From Plicaturopsis crispa FD-325 SS-3 (Eukaryota; Basidiomycota; Agaricomycetes; Amylocorticiales; Amylocorticiaceae), in NCBI GenBank assembly GCA_000827205.1, contig KN832573.1, positions 281,610-345,609 on the forward strand: DNA of 64,000 nucleotides, written 5' to 3'. Position 1 is the first letter of the stretch. Every line of letters starts with the position of its first letter. Of the stretch, positions 36,637-48,752 are shown in pieces. The notes under the pieces are model-generated. The model did not search any database. It saw nothing but the letters and a program-made list of their open reading frames with translations, and was not told where the DNA came from. The translations under genes were made by a program, and so were the position numbers.

Positions 36637-38809
36637 GGCGGCAGGAACGAGATAGCTGGGGCGACGGTCTTGAAAGCAACGAAGTGTTTATAGTTTGTGG
36701 AGAAAGTTAGTACCTTGACGGTTTTGGATAGGGATCGCAGGACGTACTGTAGATACTATAATGGACGGCGTGAGACATTCACGGACGGAGTGGTCATAGG
36801 GATGCTCTCGAGGCCCTGTCAACAGCTGTCAGTTGCCCATTGAGACGCGACGGTGTCTTGAGAAAGTCAGGGTCACTTGAAAGCAAACTCCAAAGTTAGT
36901 GATATCGATGCAAGAGACACTTTAGAGAACGGCGTGTATGCGCATTTTCGTGTTGAAGACGAGAGGGAGGATAATGGATATGGCATTTCCATTTTGGTAG
37001 AGCAAGCTTGTTCGGGTACTGCAATTGTTTGCTCTCACGAACAAACAAGTGCAGGAGGTCGATTATCATCGCACGTCTGCCACTACAGTACTTTCGTCTG
37101 CAGGTGCAGGCGACGCTTGCTTGATCAGGTTTATCAACCATCATGCCAGCGAGGTAGTCCTGGACATGCATGTGCTGGTGAGTGCACATACTCGAGATAG
37201 CAAGAAAAAGAAGGAATATAATTACGGCTCCCAAGACATTACTGAACAGCTTGTTCCGCCCAGCCCATTCTCCAGTCTGCGGCAGGGCCCGAGGGTTCCC
37301 CGATACTTGCTATACCCTAAACCTCTTAAACCTCTTCTAGCTATTCATCCCCTGAGACGATACATCTTGAGATCCTTAATTTCGAAGTTACGCACTGTGA
37401 ATTCTGGACGACCGACGTGATCTTCATCCCCAGTTCCGCAGGACAGTGTCCGACGCGACTGGAGCATCATGATGATACTCATGTTGCAGTGCCGCCACAT
37501 TGCAATCCTTGATTCCTTTTTTCGAGTTCAGCGACTTCATGTTGTTGAGCCCCGCGAAGATCCTCCTCGAGTCTTAGATGTAAATCATGAGCAGTGAGCA
37601 CTCCCTAGAACTTCCTTGAGACCTCTTTTGTAAGCTTGCCGAAGAATTTCGCGATCGTAGTCGATTGGACTTGGTGGATTGGACTGAGACTCGGAGTCAA
37701 ATTGAACTCTGGAGGAATTATTGGCCATGGCCGCGGAGAATGAAATGCCGGGAGACACCGCGACGGGTTCGCGAGCCTCGAGGCCTTGACCGGAGGCGTC
37801 TACTTACACCTGCTCATGAATGCGCAAGATCTTTGCTGCACAAACTACAGTTGGACCGGAAAATCTAAAGAGGACCAGACATGTTATTGAATGTATCGAC
37901 GAACAGTCCGCCGCGCTCAAGGGATCCCGGGAAACGCTTTGGCGACATCTTCATTGCTTTTTTGCTCGTGCTTCGACTGGAACTCTCTGCTTTCACGGCG
38001 TATATATGTCGATCCATGATCTTCGCTGGCGAATTTCTGGTGTGACCGGTTTTCCGTCTCGCGATACCGTCCGAGTCTTACCTGACTGGCTTATCAACTC
38101 TGTCTGTTTGACGTCCGGATGGCGTAGGATGGCGTTGAGCTAGCTCATTTCCAGGGCCGTAGTCTCCTGGGGCTTTCCTGCTCTCCTTCAAAAATGCTAC
38201 GCTATCTTTAGTTCTTCATGTTCGAGTTCGAGATTGTGGCCAGGAGCTAGAGCTTGTGCATAGCTTCGCCAGCGCCTTCTCTCGTGAACGAAGCGCTGAA
38301 CCTTCGCACATGTGGCTCGCAGGGCATCAACGGTCCTGAACTAGGTATATTGTGGCTTCCTTCCTGGTATTTGGACCGTTGTTTCCTAGTTGATAATTGC
38401 TCACCGCCGTTGCAATCGCACTTTTCTGTGTTTTATAGCTAGACGAGGACGCAGAATAAGGGCGGTAATGATGAGACGAGGAATTGCAATGAGCAATTTC
38501 GATTCGGGGCGGCGCTTGCGAATGTCACTGGAAAATGGAATTCCATTCAGCGACGTCGAGGACTCGAGTGACCGCGCCGACGACATTGATATTGCAACTT
38601 CCTTCTCCACCACCACCACCTCTTCATTCTGCGCATTTCTGCGCCATATTCTCTGTTTTCCGAGCAGTCGTGTTAGCTGTGCGCCGTTTTGATCCTATGA
38701 TATAGGTCTTCTTCGCCCGACAAAGCATCGCACTCTCCCATAATCTCTGGCCTGTTATCGATATACATCGACCACCTAGCATTGGCACTGGCACAGTTGT
38801 CGTCGCATC
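36637..38809. other. 2.2 kb with no clear gene
   Basis: Between the divergent P450-1 and O-methyltransferase genes. Apart from the short coding-like piece listed separately at 37585-37728, only short chance-like frames are seen. Promoters for both flanking genes must lie here. Confidence 0.45.
37585..37728 (-). other. Short coding-like frame of unknown origin
   Basis: A 47-codon frame starting MANNSSRVQF, with a Ser/Pro-rich part and a charged helical end (YDREILRQAYKRGLKE). The composition is protein-like and a charged, helical-looking stretch follows further downstream on the same strand. No family is recognised. It may be an exon of an unmodelled gene or old debris. Confidence 0.25.
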
Positions 38810-41626
38810 ATGTCGACGTTTACCGTTCTCCGGCAGCTGCACAACATCATCGGCGACGCGCTGACCGACATGGAGCGCGTCTTTGACGAAAACTCGCAAC
38901 CGTCCTCGCCGTCCTCGTCGACCCCGACGTCCCCAACATCTTCCTCCTTCAACACGACCTCTTCGTCCTCGTACTCCTCGCTCAACACCACCCCACCCGC
39001 TTCACCAACGACCGCACCCTCCAAATCCTCTCTCCTCGGCTCGCCCTACTCTCCACGCAGTCCCTCCTTGCCCTTTCGCGCGCCTAATTTGTCCACAGGG
39101 AAATGGCCCGCCTCACCCTTCATTACCGCGGCTGCACCGTCACCGTGTCGACCTCCGCCTCCTACGACACGTACTCCTCCAACCCCGTTGCGCAGCAGTA
39201 TGAAACCCAGGACGCCACGATTGGATTTTCCCTCGCCCGACGCGCCGTACGATAAAGCGAGCGCCGCGGAGCCGCTGACGATGCATCCCGAGGTAGTTAG
39301 CGCGATCAATCATATCGTCGCTGCATGTGGCCAGATGGCGACCATAGTGCAGGCTCCGTTTTTGACATTATGCGACGCGAGCATGGGGGTGCGTTTTGAT
39401 CTACCCGTCTTCTGAAAGATTATGCGGTTTTTGATAGACTAAAATTCTCTAATTCAAGTATCATTTACCGTCGTGTATGCGATTTCTAGAGGCGACGCAT
39501 ACCGTCGAAATTCTACGGGACGCCGGAGCTGCTGGTATGCATATAAAGCAGATCGCACAGATAAACGGCACGGACGCGGATAAGCTCGGTGGGTAGTATA
39601 TTATCTACCGCCAGAAAATAATTTTCTGACCTCTACCTAGGCCACATATTACGCCTACTCGCGACCCATCATATTCTCCGCGAAGTCTCGCCGAACGTCT
39701 TCGCCAACACGCGCATATCGTCTTTTATGGATACAGGAAAAACGGTCGCTAATATCTTAGGAAGGTACGTCTCGGCCTCGCTCACTGATTTCATACCCCA
39801 GAACGTGGCTGATGTGTCCGCGATCTTGATAGCCCAGAGAAGAAATACGAGGATACTAATGGGATAGCGGCGTTCGTGGGACTCTGGTAATTCTTATCCT
39901 ACGCCCATTTTTTCAGCGATTGACACGGAGTTGCAGCTCCGATGAACTCTTCAAATCCTCGGCCTATCTGACAGAGGCGTACGCCCTGACGCCGCACACC
40001 AAGTACTCGCACGCGCCAACCCACGCGCCCTTCAATTTCGCATTTGCCACCGACAAGCAGTTTTTCGTGTGGCTTGAGGGCGGTGGCGGCAATGCGCCAC
40101 GGGTTCCTTCGAAAGACGGGCGGACCAAGGCCGGTCTTGCGGCGGTGCCAAATCCGAATGCGTTGAGGCTGGAACGGTTCGGGAAAGCGATGGTCGGGAG
40201 CAGTGCGTGGGAGACCCCTGGGGCCATTCTTAATGGTGAGTTGCCTCGGGCTGTGATATGCTGGCGCCTTCGCTGACGATGCGAATGAAGGATTCGACTG
40301 GGCTGGTCTCGCACCAGGAGATATCGTAGTAGATGTCGGCGGAGGGATCGGGTCGGCGTCGATGGTGCTGGCGGAAGCCTTTGAGCACCTTAACTTCGTC
40401 GTGCAAGATCGAGCGGTTGTAGTCGAGATGGGGCGCAAGGTATGAGTTTACTCTGCTTTTCGAGAAAAAGCATCTTGTTAATCAGATTTCGCAGGCGTGG
40501 GAGACAAGGTGCCCGGAGCTGCTCACCACGGGACGAGCCAAATTCCAATGTACGTGTCTGAAAGTCATCTGCCATGTCCCACCGCAGATTAACCCTTTGA
40601 TCTTCCCAGCGCACGACTTCTTCGAGCCACAGCCTGTGACAAACGCCTCCGTTTTCCTCCTGCGCGTCATTTTGCACGACTGGCCGGATGCCTTCGCGCA
40701 GCGTATCCTTCTGCAGCTGCGGGAAGTCGCCTCCGACAGCACGCGTCTGATCATAGCCGATCACGTGCTACCGCTTGCGTGTGCGGACGATTTCCAGGTA
40801 CTAGAGCAGGGTGGAGAGGACGATTCTGAAGCAACGGATAAGGCTGAACAGAAGCCGGAAGGCGTGCAAGGCGCCGAACGGCAACTCGCCCGCCCGCCGT
40901 TGTTGGCCAATCTCGGGAAGGCGAGCGCAAACGCCTTCTGGATGGATATGACCGTACGTACGCTATTGTCTTACCGCCAATCTTACTAATCATGTCTGCG
41001 CTCCATAGATGCAAGTCACGTTCAACGGCCAGGAGCGCACCCTGCGGGAGATCGTCGCGCTGTGCCTCTCCGCGGGGTGGAAGGTGACGAAAGTAACGCG
41101 CGCACCCGGCTCGCTCTTCGGGCACATCGTCGCGCACCCCGTCGCCGTCCCGCCCGCCCGGCGCCGCGCGCGCGCAGGCTCCGGCGCTATCCGCACCGCG
41201 AGCGGCATCCCCATCCCCCTCGGCGCCGAGGACCAAGCCATGGTCGAGCGCTCCATGACGCCGACCTTCGGCTCCTGCGTCGCCCTACCGCGCGCGGGCA
41301 CCGCTCGCGCTGGTCGACGCCACCTCAGCCAGAGGTCGGACCCAAAGGTGCCGCCGCTGCCGATGAAGGGAAGGATGGACTTCTCACCTGCGGTACGCCG
41401 CGCGCCGAAGGGGCCGCCTGAGGTAAGGGCGCCCGTGGGGAGCAGCAGGATGCGCAGCGGGAGTGGCGTGGGGAGTCCGAGTCCGGCGATGCGGACGGGG
41501 ATGGGGAGCCCTGCGATGCGGCGGATGAGGAGCATGAGTACGGTGGGCGGGGCGAAGACGCGGATAGACGGGGAGAGGGGAAGTGGGATTCCGCGCGCGT
41601 CGCCGGCACCGAGGCTGCTGTCGTAG
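38810..41626 (+). CDS. O-methyltransferase (COMT-like, Methyltransf_2) with long low-complexity additions
   Basis: SAM-dependent O-methyltransferase of the plant caffeate/flavonoid type, likely acting on a small phenolic or polyketide molecule. The ATG at 38810 begins MSTFTVLRQLHNII. A Ser/Thr/Pro-rich insert of about 90 residues follows before the dimerisation-type domain resumes at MHPEVVSAINHIVAACGQ. Exons then give VEILRDAGAAGMHIKQIAQ, HILRLLATHHILREVSPNVF, GIAAFVG, and the FNFAFATDKQFFVWLE block. The SAM-binding motif is VDVGGGIGSASMVLA near 40336; the catalytic His is in LRVILHDWPDAFAQRIL near 40676. After the normal family end (SLFGHIVAHPVAVPP, about 41150) the frame continues for about 157 Arg/Pro/Gly/Ser-rich residues. 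The total of 770-790 residues is well above the usual 370-480. It lies among three P450 genes, which suggests a tailoring role. An internal intron joins 40551 to about 40610. Confidence 0.85.
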
Positions 41627-42077
41627 CCCTGATTTCGAGTGGTACTTTGCATTTCTCGATGGTTTCATGCTCGTGCGCTTTCATTTCGTGTCTCTACAAC
41701 CGGGACTTGCATTTCCTGGTATCAAAGCTACAGCCTTCGTTCACTTGTTTTTTTTCTTGTATCGTCTGCACCAGTAAGCTGCTGTACTACATAGACCTTC
41801 TCATACGCCCTGTACCCAGAAAGGAGTAGGTTATTATGCATCATGTATCGTTCCTGTCTGCGCGTGTTCTCCGTTTGTGCGAGACAGACAGCTCTCGTCT
41901 CCCGGACCCTAAGCCTCCCGCCAGACTCAACGCTCGAAATATTTCCATAAAAGGCAGTTCGCCCATTTAGGTATTAGAAGCACAGGTATGCGATTGGCTG
42001 TGGTCTGACAGAGATACTATTACAAACTCGTCGAACGAAACGTTACGGAAGCGAACAAAAAAGACATAAGCACAAAC
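41627..42077. other. Intergenic between convergent O-methyltransferase and P450-2
   Basis: 3' regions of both genes; nothing else is seen. Confidence 0.5.
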
Positions 42078-44308
42078 CTACTTGAACCTGTTGACTGAGG
42101 AATGCTCCCTATCCACGCGTTCCCTGAACAAAAGATGTTTGGACGGGTCCGGGAAGCAGCTGGTCGCGTAAAATCCGTTCTTGGGCCTGTCGCTCGTCGG
42201 CGTCTTGAATTCGTAATTGCAAATGATAAATGCAAGGAGGACCTTCAGCTCGTTAGCGGCGAAAAACCGCCCTGGGCTATGATAACCGCGCGTCAGCACC
42301 AATATAAGATATGGGCCTGAGAAGGCGGACGAACCATGCGTGATTTCCGAGGCCGAATCCTAGATTATTCTCATCTACACTGACGAGCTGGTGCTTCGCT
42401 TCATGTCCGGGCTGCTCGCGCATGCGGCTGTACCGGAACGGATCGAACTCTAGCGGGTTCTCGTATAGGATCTCGGAGCGGTGAAGAGCGCCGGAAGGAA
42501 CGAAGACCCAGGTGCCTTTGGGTATAAATGTTCCATCGGAGAGCGACTGCGATACCGTCGCTTTCCGCATGGCCGTTCCTAGGTCCCATTGAAAAACGGC
42601 ATCTAAACCTCGAATTGCGAAGGGATGGCATACCGATCACGACTCCGTTCAAGCGCTGACTTTCGCGCATGCAGCTGTCCAGCTTCTTCATCTTCGTCAG
42701 AGCTTGTTTCGTCCACCCTCCAAACTCTCGAAGCACAGACTCTATCTCCTCTCTCAGCGGCTCCTGGAACTCGGGGTGGGCGCCCAGATCGAGCAGCACC
42801 TGGGTGATCGACTGCAACACCATGACATTAGCATGCACATAGTAAGATCAGTACGGAGAGCATCGCTATGCTTACGATAGTCGATGTGTGGATAGCCGTA
42901 AAATTCAGAAACAGGATACGCATGCACATGTTGTCGATGGATGAGTCCGGCGGTGCAAGGTCCAGAATCCATTGAATGGCATCGTTCTGGGAGTCGTGTT
43001 AGTTGGCCGACGCTCGGACGATCATAGTTCGAGACTCGACTCACGGGCCTGTCAGTCCAGCGGTCACCCAACTCTTCCATCTTTTGCTTCCGCTTCAGGA
43101 AAATGGGGCCGATGTCGTCCAAAACCTTCTTCAAAGCCGCGCCTTTGTCCATCACAAACCAGGAGACTATGCTACAGTAAAATGGTCAGCACAGACAGTT
43201 AATCGCGTAGTGTTGCGGCTTACGGTTTCAATATTTCGGGGACCATGTCAATTGTATGACCTGCTTTAGACGCGATGGTGGCAAATGCAACGGCTTTGTC
43301 GAGATAGTCCTGATTGCGGCCCAGAGGGAGTCCAACTGAAGAACTAGATTGAGCTCGAGAGCATGGCTAATGCAATTGCACTGGCTCACCGAATATCTTG
43401 CTTGTCGTTCTATTATGCATGTTTAGCCAGGTTATCAAAGTCCATGATAAGTAGTGTCGGATTCTGACCTCGATATCGACTTTAGCATAACATTAAAATT
43501 GTCAATGGGAGTCCAATCTATGCAGCGTACATTGCGTACTGATTAGTATCCGGAGTTTAAATCACAACAAGCACTTGGTGAGCACAAACCAGAGCCGATG
43601 TCTACATTTTCCTCAAACGCCATCGTGATTTCATCGAGCACTTCTGGTATTACGGTAGTCAGCTTCTGTGACAGTCTCTTCGAAATGATGTCGAGGTGGT
43701 ATGGGTGGACGAAGAGGTCATCACTGAACGTATGCCTTGCGGACAGGCGCTATTCAGAAAAAAGCCACGGTCAGAGGGCTGCGGTCCACTGGACCTGATT
43801 CCGACACGTACCTCTCGGAAAGCGTCATTGAAGGAGAACGCTTCAGTCGCGTTCTTGATCTCCTTCATGATCTCCCGATTGGTGATAAAGACGAGCCATC
43901 TCGACGGCGTCGATACTTTGAACGGTGCACCCGATGGCGCGTACTGTTCCACGACGAATCAGTTCGCCGCCTCTTTGAAGGACGAGCAATGATCAAAGTC
44001 TGCTTACCTCTCGTACGCCCTCGCTCAGGAATGCTTCCGAGTGGGAAACCCAGAGAAGGGCGGCTTTCCACGACCCAAGTATACCTGGCGGAACACCGAC
44101 GGCAGGGATATCAATCTGTCGGAGAGAGCATAAGCGGTGGTGAACTAGAGAACGAGGTCTAGGTTCACCGTACGTGTGTGTTAGACCGAGAGTAAGACAC
44201 TGTCAAGATCAGCCCAGCCAACAAGGCTAAGGCGATCAGTTGCCAGCCCCCGAGCTGCTCAACATAGCGTCGCGCTTCGTTCAGAAGAAGTCCGTATGAC
44301 ATGGTCAT
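42078..44308 (-). CDS. Cytochrome P450 monooxygenase 2 of the local triplet
   Basis: Paralog of the P450 at 34462 with the same exon pattern. The start is taken at the ATG 44308-44306 (MTMSYGLLLNEARRYVEQLG); a second ATG lies two codons on. The membrane anchor is WQLIALALLAGLILTVSYS. Landmarks: FKVSTPSRWLVFITNREIMK, IGPIFLKRKQKMEELGDRW, the I-helix segment FTAIHTST (Thr in place of the Ala in its sisters), ESQR, FDPFRYSRMREQPGHEAKHQ, and the haem loop FGLGNHACPGRFFAANELK. Its Cys codon is again split TG/C by an intron (about 42336-42279). It ends LLFRERVDREHSSVNRFK with TAG at 42078-42080. It appears intact, about 520 residues. The substrate is unknown. Confidence 0.85.
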
Positions 44309-45123
44309 GGGGGAAGATGGTTGTGAGAGAACGATGTATGCAGAGCATGAGCGGTGCAAGATATGCCGATGCTATATATGTTCCACTCTTCAGGCTCGGC
44401 ATTGGCTGTGAACTGCGGGAATGAAGCGACGTGAGAGATATCTAGTCACTTGTACAACATAAGCTTATCAAGAGTGGAAGGAATACCTTGTGAGGATTCA
44501 GAGACGATCACTGTTGCCCCTTCGAGGTTTACAGTATGGCCACGCGATGTCGTTTATTTGACATAGGGGAGCAAATCCTTCCGTAGCTCCGAGCATCTCG
44601 AAAAGACGGTATCTGGCTTGGAGACCAGTAAGTCTGCCAAAGTCCAAAGTTGTCAGTGCAAGGAGGGGTTGTGCTTCAAAATGACGGGTGTAATGGTCAT
44701 GACTTCGAACAAGAAGCTACGCACACAGCTTTGAACATTTTAGGACTGTGGCACGCACACAAGTCAGTGAGATAAAGGGCGATGATTACGGAACATACAA
44801 GTATCACCGCTGCGAAGAATCCCCCGATGACACCCTGGCATTCCATTCTCTGTGCGTTGGGCGTTGGGCGCAGATCGGAGACATGTAAAAAGCCGTACAT
44901 CGGCTTCATGCTAGCGATGGTGTTGATCTTTGTAGGCACAAAGTTGCGCTACGAGCTACGCTTTGACATCCACATGAGACGAGAAGGACTGAAAAACGAG
45001 CATGTTTATTGCCAGGTCATAAATGCACACATCTTCTGTAGATCAGTAAAAGCCAGCGCAGCAAAGGGACTGGGAGCGGACGTACATCGTACTAAAATCA
45101 GCCAAGCGCCTCGGACTATGACT
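44309..45123. other. Intergenic between P450-2 and P450-3
   Basis: Promoter of P450-2 and 3' region of P450-3. The frames present are short and unconserved. Confidence 0.5.
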
Positions 45124-47316
45124 TTATTTGAAGAAATGAACCGGCGATTCGTCTCTGCCCGGACGTTCCCTGAAAAGAAGAGGGGTTTTCACATCAGGTA
45201 TGCAACTTATTCCGTAGAATTCATTGGTAGGTCTTTCGTTTGTCGGAATCTTGAACTCGTAGTTGCAGACGATGTACGCAAGCAGAATCTTCAATTCGTT
45301 GGCCGCGAAAAACCGCCCTGGGCTATTCAACGTTATCGGCACATAGAAATCAGAGATGTAGGTGTAGAGGCGTACCATGCGTGGTTTCCGATGCCAAATC
45401 CCAGGTTGTTTTCATCGACGCTCACGAGCTGATGCTTCGCTTCATGCCCAGGCTGCTCACGCATGCGGCTGTACCTGAACGGGTCGAACTCCAGCGGATT
45501 TTCGTATAAGATTTCCGAGTGGTGAAGCGCGCTAGTAGGGACGATGACCCAGGTTCCCTTCGGCAAGAACGTTCCGTCAGACAGGGTCTGGGATGTCATC
45601 GCTTTGCGCATAACGGACGCTGAGCTCTATCACTTAGATTTGATGTCTACCCGAGCTGAAGGAGGACGCACCAATAACGACACCATTCATGCGCTGGCTT
45701 TCGCGCATGCAACTGTCAAGTTTCTTCATCTTCGTGAGCGCTTGCTTGGACCATCCTCCGAACTCTTGAAGGACAGACTCGATCTCTTCCTTCAATGGCT
45801 CCTGGAACTCCGGGTGCGCGCCTAGATCAAGCAGAACCTGAGTGATCGACTGTGATACCGCACACCACTGTCATCGATATCGTTTTTAAGTCAAAGAAAG
45901 TCCATACACTGACCATCGATGAGGTGTGTATAGCCGCGAAGCTCAGAAACATTATGCGCACACACATGCTTTCGATGGAAGAGTTCGGCGGTGCGAGCTC
46001 CAGTATCCACTGAACAGCATCGTTCTAAAGAATCTGGTCAGACCTATCACTTTGGCCTACATACACATCTGCAGCCACTCACGGGTCTATCAGTCCAATC
46101 ATCGCCCCATTCCTCCATCATCCGCTTTCTCTCTACAAAAATGGGGCCGACGTCGTCCATAATCTTTCTCATAGCGGCGCCATTGTCCATCACGAACCAA
46201 GAGGCAACCCTAAGTCGAGCGGTTCAGCCTGGACGTTGACACACGTGCGGCGGTACTTACGGTTTCAAGATGTTAGGAAACATGTCGATAGTTTGGCCGC
46301 CTTTAGAGGCGAGGGTGGCAAATTTGACGACCTTATCCAGGTAATCTTGCTTGCGACAAAGAGGCAATCCAACTGCAGGGCCAGACTCAACGAAGTATCG
46401 TGGAGATAGATCATACTATAAGCATACCGAATATCTTGCTCGTCGTTCTATCGTCGTGAAATGCATATTTAGCCTGGTAGATAATGAAAGCGGTGAAAGC
46501 GCTAAGCACATACCTCGATATGGACTTCAGCATGATGTTATAGTTGTCAATGGCAGTCCACTCTACTCAGTTCACATGATACAATCGTCAGTGACAAGAT
46601 GTATGCGTGAAGGAACCAGAAAACACGAACCCGATCCAATTTTCACGTTTTCTTCGAACGCCATTGTGATCTCCTCGAGCACTTCCGGTATCACGGTCGT
46701 CAACTTCTGAGTCAGCTTTTTCGAAATGAGGTCTAGGTGGTATGGATTGACGTAGAGATCCTGACTGAAGATATACTTGGCAGACAGGCGCTTTGCAAGA
46801 AAAGCTGACCATCAGATAGATATACGCTTGACTGGGACCCATACACGAACCTCCTGCGAAGCAGCATGAAATGACAGGGCATCGGAGTCGTTTTTTATTT
46901 CCCTCATTATGTCCCGGTTCGTGATGAAAACAATCCATCGTGCCGGGGTTGATATCTTGAACGTTGTCCCCGATTGCCCGTACTAAGCAGAATAGACAAT
47001 GCTCAGGCGACGAGCATGTACTGACAGAAGGCGCGGACTCACTTTCCGCACGCCCTCTCTCATGAATGCTTCTGAGTGGGAAATCCAGAGGAAAGCTGCT
47101 TTCCACGGCCCAAATAGACCTGGAGGGACACCAACAGCAGGGACGTCGATCTGTCGCGACGCATGTGAGAGGCGGGGAAATATCAAGCGATGGCAATCGC
47201 ACATGTGTCTTGGTTCGCGAGTAAGACATCGTCAGAATCGCTCCGAGGATTGAGAAGAGGGCAAGTAATTGCCAGCTCCCAAGCTCTCCAGCGAGACGCT
47301 GCAGTTCACTCAGCAT
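45124..47316 (-). CDS. Cytochrome P450 monooxygenase 3 of the local triplet
   Basis: Third paralog. The ATG at 47316 begins MLSELQRLAGELGSWQLLAL, which lines up with the starts of the two sister genes; an upstream in-frame start near 47406 is possible but would add an unusual 30-residue lead. The membrane anchor is LLALFSILGAILTMSYS. Landmarks: VGVPPGLFGPWKAAFLWIS, FKISTPARWIVFITNRDIMR, VGPIFVERKRMMEEWGDDW, the I-helix FAAIHTSS, ESQR, FDPFRYSRMREQPGHEAKHQ, and the haem loop FGIGNHACPGRFFAANELK with the Cys codon split TG/C (intron about 45374-45330). It ends LLFRERPGRDESPVHFFK with TAA at 45124-45126. It appears intact. Confidence 0.85.
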
Positions 47317-47879
47317 ATCGTTCGATACGGCGAAGACAGGGAGACAGATAGGATGTTGCAGGAAACGAAGTGCCTGATGACCTCGCTGGAACGGGATGAG
47401 TGCCAAAACGGCCTTATATAAAGAATGACGGGCGTACGGTGGATGCTATATGCGCAGGGCTCTCCTGCAGAATGTGGATGGCACTAGGACGGCGTGCGAC
47501 GATCTATATGTGCGTGGGATGGACGCATACTATATTGTACTTGCCCTTGACTCTTGAGGTCTGACAGCATGACCAGGCAACGTCTTCGGTACACCGAGGT
47601 GATTCGAACACATCTTCTGAGAACGGGTTTTCGTGTGGACTTCGTCCGAGAGGCAGTGCACCAAATCTAGCATATGAATCGACCGACGCGATAAAAATGG
47701 ATGAGACTAGGTCAATCCGACCGAACAGCCACACTCGAAGCATGTTCCATTATATAGTGATACATCCTGCAGTATGCGCTTGATAATAAGTAAATGCCAC
47801 TAGAACAAGGACACAAAGACGTACATGTACTAGAGGCTGATAGCAGTTGAATTTTGGGGCTATCTTCTGCCCTGCATCT
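47317..47879. other. Intergenic between P450-3 and the GRGG protein
   Basis: Contains the P450-3 promoter; no gene is seen. Confidence 0.5.
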
Positions 47880-48752
47880 TCACGACCGCAATTTCGACTT
47901 CGAGCGCGAGCGCGATTTAGAGGATATATTACCAACGCCACCACGCCCCGTCGAGTGCTAGCCAGATAAGCAAGAAAGAGCGGTCAGCATAACATGAGAG
48001 CCGGTCTACTGTCGAAAGCGACCTACAGCCGCGGACTTGGCCTCTTCATTTCTTTCTAGCACTCGTCTCTCAAACTCTGCGACGTCAGAGGAGGGAACGG
48101 TAGGCAGTGACCCCAGACGCGCTTCCTGAGCTTCCCGTGAGGGTCTCCGTATATTGCCAGTCCCACCTCGACCGGTTGAGACGATCCGGGGTGGGCTGTC
48201 GCTGATCTGCACGAAAGGGCTTTTAAGTATGCGGTGATATATCACGAATGTCATCTGAAAGACATGTGGAGGACGAAGGTACGCACTGTAATCGCATTCG
48301 CGGAAGGCTGGGCCTCTCGACCACGATTGGGCACCGTAGCGTCACTTTCTTGTGGGCTAGTAGAGGCGTGGATGTTGCCTGCGCCTCCTCTGCCGCTCGA
48401 TTGCTGTGTGCGATGTATGCCGAAGGTTAAATCAGGAACTGACACGTACTACCGATAGAAAACCCACGAATGTTGCGCGTACTTTAGGAAGAGCCTCGCG
48501 TCCCCGAGGCTGAGCGACTAGCGTGGTCGTGGCTGAAACAAGGCTCGCCCTGTCACTGTGCCCGTCATTCTGGCTAGATGAACTGTCGTTTGACAAGGCC
48601 CGCCCGATTTTCGCTCCAATTGCCGATATGCGGCCCTGCAATGAGCGCGACCGGTCGCGCAGGGTACTCGTGCCTGCGTCAGAGCTTCCGTTCTCCGTTG
48701 GTGCGTCTGCATATCTGTTTGTATCCTCGCTGTGCTCTTCAAGTGGGGGCAT
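47880..48752 (-). CDS. GRGG-repeat protein (DUF3602-like), hypothetical
   Basis: Function unknown. The ATG at 48752 begins MPPLEEHSEDTNRYAD; the protein is Ser/Arg/Thr-rich and probably disordered. Three copies of a [ST]GRGG[ATV]GNI motif are present: SSGRGGAGNI (near 48390), STGRGGTGNI (near 48165) and STGRGGVGNI in the last exon (near 47930). This repeat is the mark of fungal DUF3602 proteins. The last exon also ends in an Arg/Ser run and stops at 47880-47882. Introns: one after GREALPK (GTACGC donor), others between the repeats, and one with GTAGGT joining to CACTCGACGGGG. The exact first acceptor is uncertain. The repeats may act as RNA- or membrane-associated low-complexity modules, but that is inference. 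Confidence 0.65.

Noticed and set aside
40751-41684. Long antisense frames over the O-methyltransferase end
   Set aside because: Low-complexity shadows of GC-rich coding sequence; no start context or motif.
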